NCBI GenBank assembly: GCA_964453915.1
Contig: CAYVPW010000027.1
Coordinates: 1-17,823 of the forward strand
Direction: 5' to 3'
Source: UBA1259 sp964453915
GTDB lineage: Bacteria; Bacillota; Clostridia; Christensenellales; Borkfalkiaceae
DNA: 17,823 bases
How positions within the stretch are numbered: the stretch's first letter is position 1; every line of letters begins with the position of its first letter. Positions 16,001-17,823 of this stretch are shown in pieces. The notes under the pieces were generated by a model that worked only from the letters and a program-made list of their open reading frames with translations, did no database searches and was not told the DNA's origin. The position numbers and the translations under genes were made by a program.

Positions 16001-16476
16001 AATACGTTAACGAGCCGCTTAAAAACGGCTGTAATCAAATTGGAAACTTTGATTACACGGAGTTTAGGTATTATAAACTTGTGGTGACAAAGACAAACGC
16101 AAACTATATTTGTCTATCGGAAATTGAGTTTGGTATTGATTTTTCAAACGGGAAACTAATTTCACCGGACGATAAAAGCGTAAATTATTACGGACAGTGG
16201 GTTATTAAATACGACTTATCGACGTTTGGACACAGCTATGTGTCAAGCGAAGGATATTTAGAACTGGATTTTGTCGGTACGCAGATAGCGGTAATTGCCC
16301 AAACAGGACAAACCGCAAAATTTACCGTTTCAATTGACGGGGGAGAAGAATTTTATTGTGAATTTGACGGAATTAACGAATTGATGTTTTTATCCAAAGA
16401 AATAGAGGATAAGCCGCATAAAATAGTAATAAAAGCGGTGACGGAGATAGATATAGTTGCTTTTGCTGTGAGATAG
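13066..16476 (+). CDS. Secreted M60 (enhancin-like) metallopeptidase with carbohydrate-binding domains
   Basis: Predicted zinc peptidase of the M60 family, whose members cleave mucin-type glycoproteins. With this start it has 1136 residues. Order: a basic N-terminus and hydrophobic segment (about 9-34; LVAC at 23-26 could be a lipobox, otherwise an uncleaved anchor); a linker; the M60 domain about 195-560 with HEFNH at 433-437 and the third ligand Glu449 in GGEV; a beta-rich PA14-like region about 693-840; an F5/8 type C (CBM32-like) domain about 880-1026 with LFDGDSATF; and a final beta domain about 1040-1136. Start choice: an in-frame ATG at 12997 would add 23 residues before the positively charged signal start and is disfavoured; neither has a Shine-Dalgarno sequence. 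The end of the gene is duplicated downstream. Substrate is inferred. Confidence 0.88.
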   Translation: MSEKVRKKKVVWIIALVFLCAVLVACFCALFIVNKDKENEKDQQESNNASTTEQQLFNKPVIVDSKIGVAYSVVGKVDRKKPELKNEGLSRYPVYGQNLSKLSEESDEDFTALKNAILAENAKLNADPNATLSGTCSNYDSMDENGYLYLSGQPVLDSNDNHRRLYKHTASENMYFGNVSDSESAVIKQIKIQPRQMGNYITGLYAPAGEVIKLTLSEEDLNKTGGFNIFVGATLANGQANNIWLAKDFCRMPVIANKMPVNKDVCTYDENSKTYTCYFGSYLGGPVYIGSPKVKKEFKVEISGAVEYPHFIYGLTTEDEYKELLKSSAPYFDLEVFDNTVRFSGPRVCSDKYSYSELMNAAELWDKIARVSKQVPTGSNSAYGIDFLFEPFVAAGGAVAFVGRNTVNCPTDWMDSCLNVENFVNNGAWGNIHEFNHHFQNFGLPNGGEVTNNAISLVEYSLFTKISSKRSLNDKSLTDWNVYTDPSRALRILLDNSESGAAVGSLDAYATVLHSFGQSVFIESTQNGSGVDNWYKNLCNLTHYNFYYYFTEILHQTVSSSVAEEIETKNYPTYVPVACIYQTGTKYNFDGDTRKITTVQPFEFVGETYDFNIESLIKIPDGFTTTNVSVGKPQYGKIVKISEDLYRFIPSKEKVSGDIDVKISMIKNDNAFKVEDVTLVFGLKKQQQRIADRTTYYFDSDLLTVFKDVDDAVAKNYAGYNSFSTYESTFNGAECAAVWWNSEGVLLNAITEYNSKIYITENNIYRFSIRGKYANLYISFDGVNYQSVAKAGETYNNNFNVCVQNGEYKDYQLKRGQTVYLKAVVMHVDVERCAFVVGMGTVKNGSAALDDATKKTTVYNVNYQPEKFESDYFYTREYQKENFSVKTNDCLSVVSTNFSPWDSTTELKNLFDGDSATFMHNKQYEYVSETSPFEMVIDLGKTIKANRVVMYGRDNNSQTPMSYQLFGGTDIENMLLLCEYVNEPLKNGCNQIGNFDYTEFRYYKLVVTKTNANYICLSEIEFGIDFSNGKLISPDDKSVNYYGQWVIKYDLSTFGHSYVSSEGYLELDFVGTQIAVIAQTGQTAKFTVSIDGGEEFYCEFDGINELMFLSKEIEDKPHKIVIKAVTEIDIVAFAVR

Positions 16477-16722
16477 GCGTAAATATGCGTCTACTTAAAA
16501 AGCAGATAGCGGTAATTGCCCAAACAGGACAAACCGCAAAATTTACCGTTTCAATTGACGGGGGAGAAGAATTTTATTGTGAATTTGACGGAATTAACGA
16601 ATTGATGTTTTTATCCAAAGAAATAGAGGATAAGCCGCATAAAATAGTAATAAAAGCGGTGACGGAGATAGATATAGTTGCTTTTGCTGTGAGATAGGCG
16701 TAAATATGCGTCTACTTAAAAA
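16281..16722. repeat. Exact tandem duplication, 221-base unit
   Basis: Bases 16281-16501 repeat as 16502-16722 with no difference seen. The unit covers the last 195 coding bases and stop of the M60 gene plus 25 bases of 3' flank, including a weak hairpin TAGGCG/CGTCTA. GCAG stands at the start of copy 1, at the junction (16502-16505) and just after copy 2 (16723-16726), so the duplication has 4-base junction homology. Confidence 0.95.
16485..16697 (+). pseudogene. Duplicated 3' fragment of the M60 gene
   Basis: The 70-codon frame in the second copy of the 221-base repeat. From the sixth residue it is identical to the C-terminal 65 residues of the M60 protein. Its ATG comes from the 3' flank of copy 1 and has no ribosome site, so it is probably not translated. 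Confidence 0.85.
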
Positions 16723-16774
16723 GCAGTTTTTAGCAACCCAAAACATACGTTAATAAGGCTTGTTTATTTTACAA

Positions 16775-16804
16775 AAAAGGCTACGGCAACTGCCGTAGCC
16801 TTTT
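16775..16804. terminator. Bidirectional terminator after the M60 gene
   Basis: A perfect stem GGCTACGGCA (16779-16788) with TGCCGTAGCC (16791-16800), AAAA before and TTTT after; the effective loop is 4 bases. Confidence 0.9.
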
Positions 16805-16812
16805 ATACTAAA

Positions 16813-16852
16813 TAAAAAAGCCTAAACCAAACTTACATTCGATTTAGGCTTT
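16813..16852 (-). terminator. Minus-strand terminator without its gene
   Basis: AAGCCTAAA (16818-16826) and TTTAGGCTT (16843-16851) pair over a 16-base loop. On the minus strand the stem is followed by TTTTTATTT, a proper U-run; on the plus strand it is not. It therefore served a minus-strand gene to the right that is no longer recognisable. Confidence 0.6.
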
Positions 16853-16854
16853 AT

Positions 16855-16872
16855 ATGGCGGAACGTGTACCA
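16855..16872 (-). other. tRNA 3'-end-like remnant, possible attachment-site scar
   Basis: On the minus strand this reads ACACGTTCCGCCAT and stands 3 bases before the minus-strand terminator, like an acceptor strand with GCCA and its terminator. No T-arm or 5' half (GGAACGT) is found upstream, so no tRNA gene exists here. A scar of integration into a tRNA 3' end is one reading; chance resemblance is another. Confidence 0.2.
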
Positions 16873-16914
16873 CTCTCGCAAAACTTTTGATTGAGTTTTA
16901 GTCGTTCTATTTGA

Positions 16915-17379
16915 TTACTTTCAAATTTTCTTTGGGCGTTTATCTTAAATAAAGATGTAATCACGAGCCCCACAAACTTTGCTTTACTTTGTGAAATCAA
17001 TAAGTTTATCGAAGAAGGCTTTTATTATAATGCGGGTCGCATTCGTTCAACACCTGTTAGTATTGGTGGAACGGATTGGAAACCTGAAAGCTTAATAAAA
17101 GAGGAATTGCAACACATTCTTAATTCTAACATGGAAGATGTTGATAAAGCAATTGAATTACTATTGTTTGTAATGAAAAAACAGATCTTTATAGATGGAA
17201 ATAAAAGAACTGCAGTAATTTTTGCAAATCACTTACTTATTTCAAAAGCAAAAGGATTGATTGTCATTCCAAACGATAAGGTTGAAGAATACAAAAAATT
17301 GCTTATTGCCTATTATGAAGGTAAAGATCAAACGCCTATTAAAGATTTCTTAAAAAAGTTTGGATATATGAATATCTAG
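16915..17379 (+). pseudogene. 5'-truncated Fic-family gene, catalytic His replaced
   Basis: The frame opens after a stop at 16912-16914 and has no good start. Fic homology begins abruptly (FILNKDVITSPTNFALLCEIN) and continues with EEGFYYNAGRIRSTPVSIGG, the beta-flap region, then QIFIDGNKRTAVIFAN, the Fic motif, to the end. In HPFxDGNGR the invariant His is Gln (17182-17184), Pro is Ile and the second Gly is Lys. Fic proteins transfer AMP or related groups to protein hydroxyls and the His is the general base, so activity is doubtful; Fic-like proteins with this QxFxDGNKR form may have another role. A shorter protein from the TTG at 17107 (90 residues) is possible but lacks the N-terminal half. 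Confidence 0.75.
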
Positions 17380-17388
17380 GAGAATAAT

Positions 17389-17823
17389 ATGGAAAAAACT
17401 AAAAATAGAAATGCATCTCCATGCAAATGGCAAATTTGCAAAAGAAATCTGCGACGATTTAAACAATAAAGGGTTTAAAAATAAGCAAGGAAGAAAATTC
17501 ACCGTTGAGATAATAGCCAAGATGCTTCGCAATAGAAAATACATCGGAGAATTTAATTGTAAAGGAATTGTTTATAACGATATAGTTCCACCAATAATTT
17601 TATATAACGACAGGATAATAATTATTTATAATACTAAGCCAAATGACTGTGAAGAAATAATTATAAACGGAAAAGAAGATATAGAAAAAATTGAGACTGC
17701 CATCGCAAAAAATGCAGAAAAAAAGTCGTTCAGCGAATTTCACGCCGAACGACCGGTTGATGGCGGAGTGCTCGAAAATTTGTACTCACCCAAATTATTA
17801 TTTAAAACAGGCTTTTCAGTCTG
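17389..17823 (+). pseudogene. Serine-recombinase remnant, shifted and internally deleted, runs off the window
   Basis: AGGAG (17378-17382) precedes ATG 17389, but that frame ends after 27 codons. From about 17399 the frame one base back reads a Recombinase domain: FAKEICDDLNNKGFKNKQG, FTVEIIAKMLRNRKYIGEF, then GIVYNDIVPPII. It passes straight into the usual C-terminal strand of these enzymes (NDRIIIIYNTK), skipping the zinc ribbon and coiled coil (normally over 100 residues). The catalytic resolvase domain is absent. The frame stays open to base 17823, ending in unrecognised sequence. This is the debris of a site-specific integrase; it cannot catalyse recombination as it stands. Confidence 0.7.
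17717..17753 (-). terminator. Minus-strand terminator-like hairpin
   Basis: GTCGTTCAGCG (17725-17735) and CGCCGAACGAC (17743-17753) pair at 10 of 11 positions around a 7-base loop. On the minus strand a run of seven or more T follows. It lies inside the recombinase-remnant frame, supporting the view that the end of that frame is not coding. Confidence 0.5.

Noticed and set aside
16855..16940. Complete tRNA gene on the minus strand
   Set aside because: Only an acceptor-like 3' end is present; no T-loop, anticodon arm or matching 5' acceptor strand was found.

Overview
The window suggests a low-GC, Gram-positive-type gut bacterium, most likely an uncultured member of the Clostridia. The evidence is AT-rich DNA with AGGAG-type ribosome sites, a Y-family polymerase/YolD pair of the Firmicutes type, a serine-recombinase remnant, and a secreted M60 mucinase-like protein. 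I cannot name the genus. The left edge may be a contig end, because the first 55 bases recur exactly 150 bases later.

Layout, left to right. (1) 1-1378: the accessory end. It holds the 3' part of a Y-family translesion polymerase, an overlapping YolD-like gene, and a broken start of an XRE-type regulator. (2) 1379-2152: a gene-free stretch dense in signals. It contains a promoter, a repeat-rich segment ending in a terminator (a candidate small RNA), three more terminator-like hairpins, a perfect-consensus promoter that runs at once into a hairpin, and the gyrB promoter. (3) 2153-6623: gyrB-gyrA, intact, closed by a strong terminator. (4) 6687-7373, minus strand: trmO, a tRNA t6A methyltransferase, convergent with gyrA. 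(5) 7661-10961: a Nudix-SGNH fusion protein followed by a GH127-type beta-L-arabinofuranosidase. Neither has a signal peptide, so this is probably a small cytoplasmic operon for substituted sugars. (6) 11009-12464: a cysteine-rich FliB-type lysine N-methylase family protein, tightly coupled to a DJ-1/PfpI protein. (7) 12570-12890, minus strand: a small PQ-loop (SemiSWEET-like) membrane protein. (8) 13066-16476: a large secreted or anchored M60 (enhancin-like) metallopeptidase with carbohydrate-binding domains. Its last 195 coding bases and a little 3' flank are exactly duplicated in tandem (221-base unit). (9) 16730-17823: terminators, then decayed mobile DNA made of a 5'-truncated Fic-family gene whose motif has Gln in place of the catalytic His, and an internally deleted serine-recombinase remnant that stays open to the window end.

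How the parts fit. Gyrase and TrmO are housekeeping genes. The GH127/SGNH pair and the M60 protein together point to use of host or plant glycans. The two ends carry mobile or accessory DNA, and both exact direct repeats lie next to it. I found no CRISPR array, complete tRNA or rRNA gene, or complete insertion sequence. No complete, clearly new multi-gene system is present. The least explained items are the candidate structured RNA at about 1421-1596, the promoter-hairpin leader of gyrB, the Nudix-SGNH fusion, the possibly leaderless M60 gene, and the two tandem duplications with 4-base junction homology.
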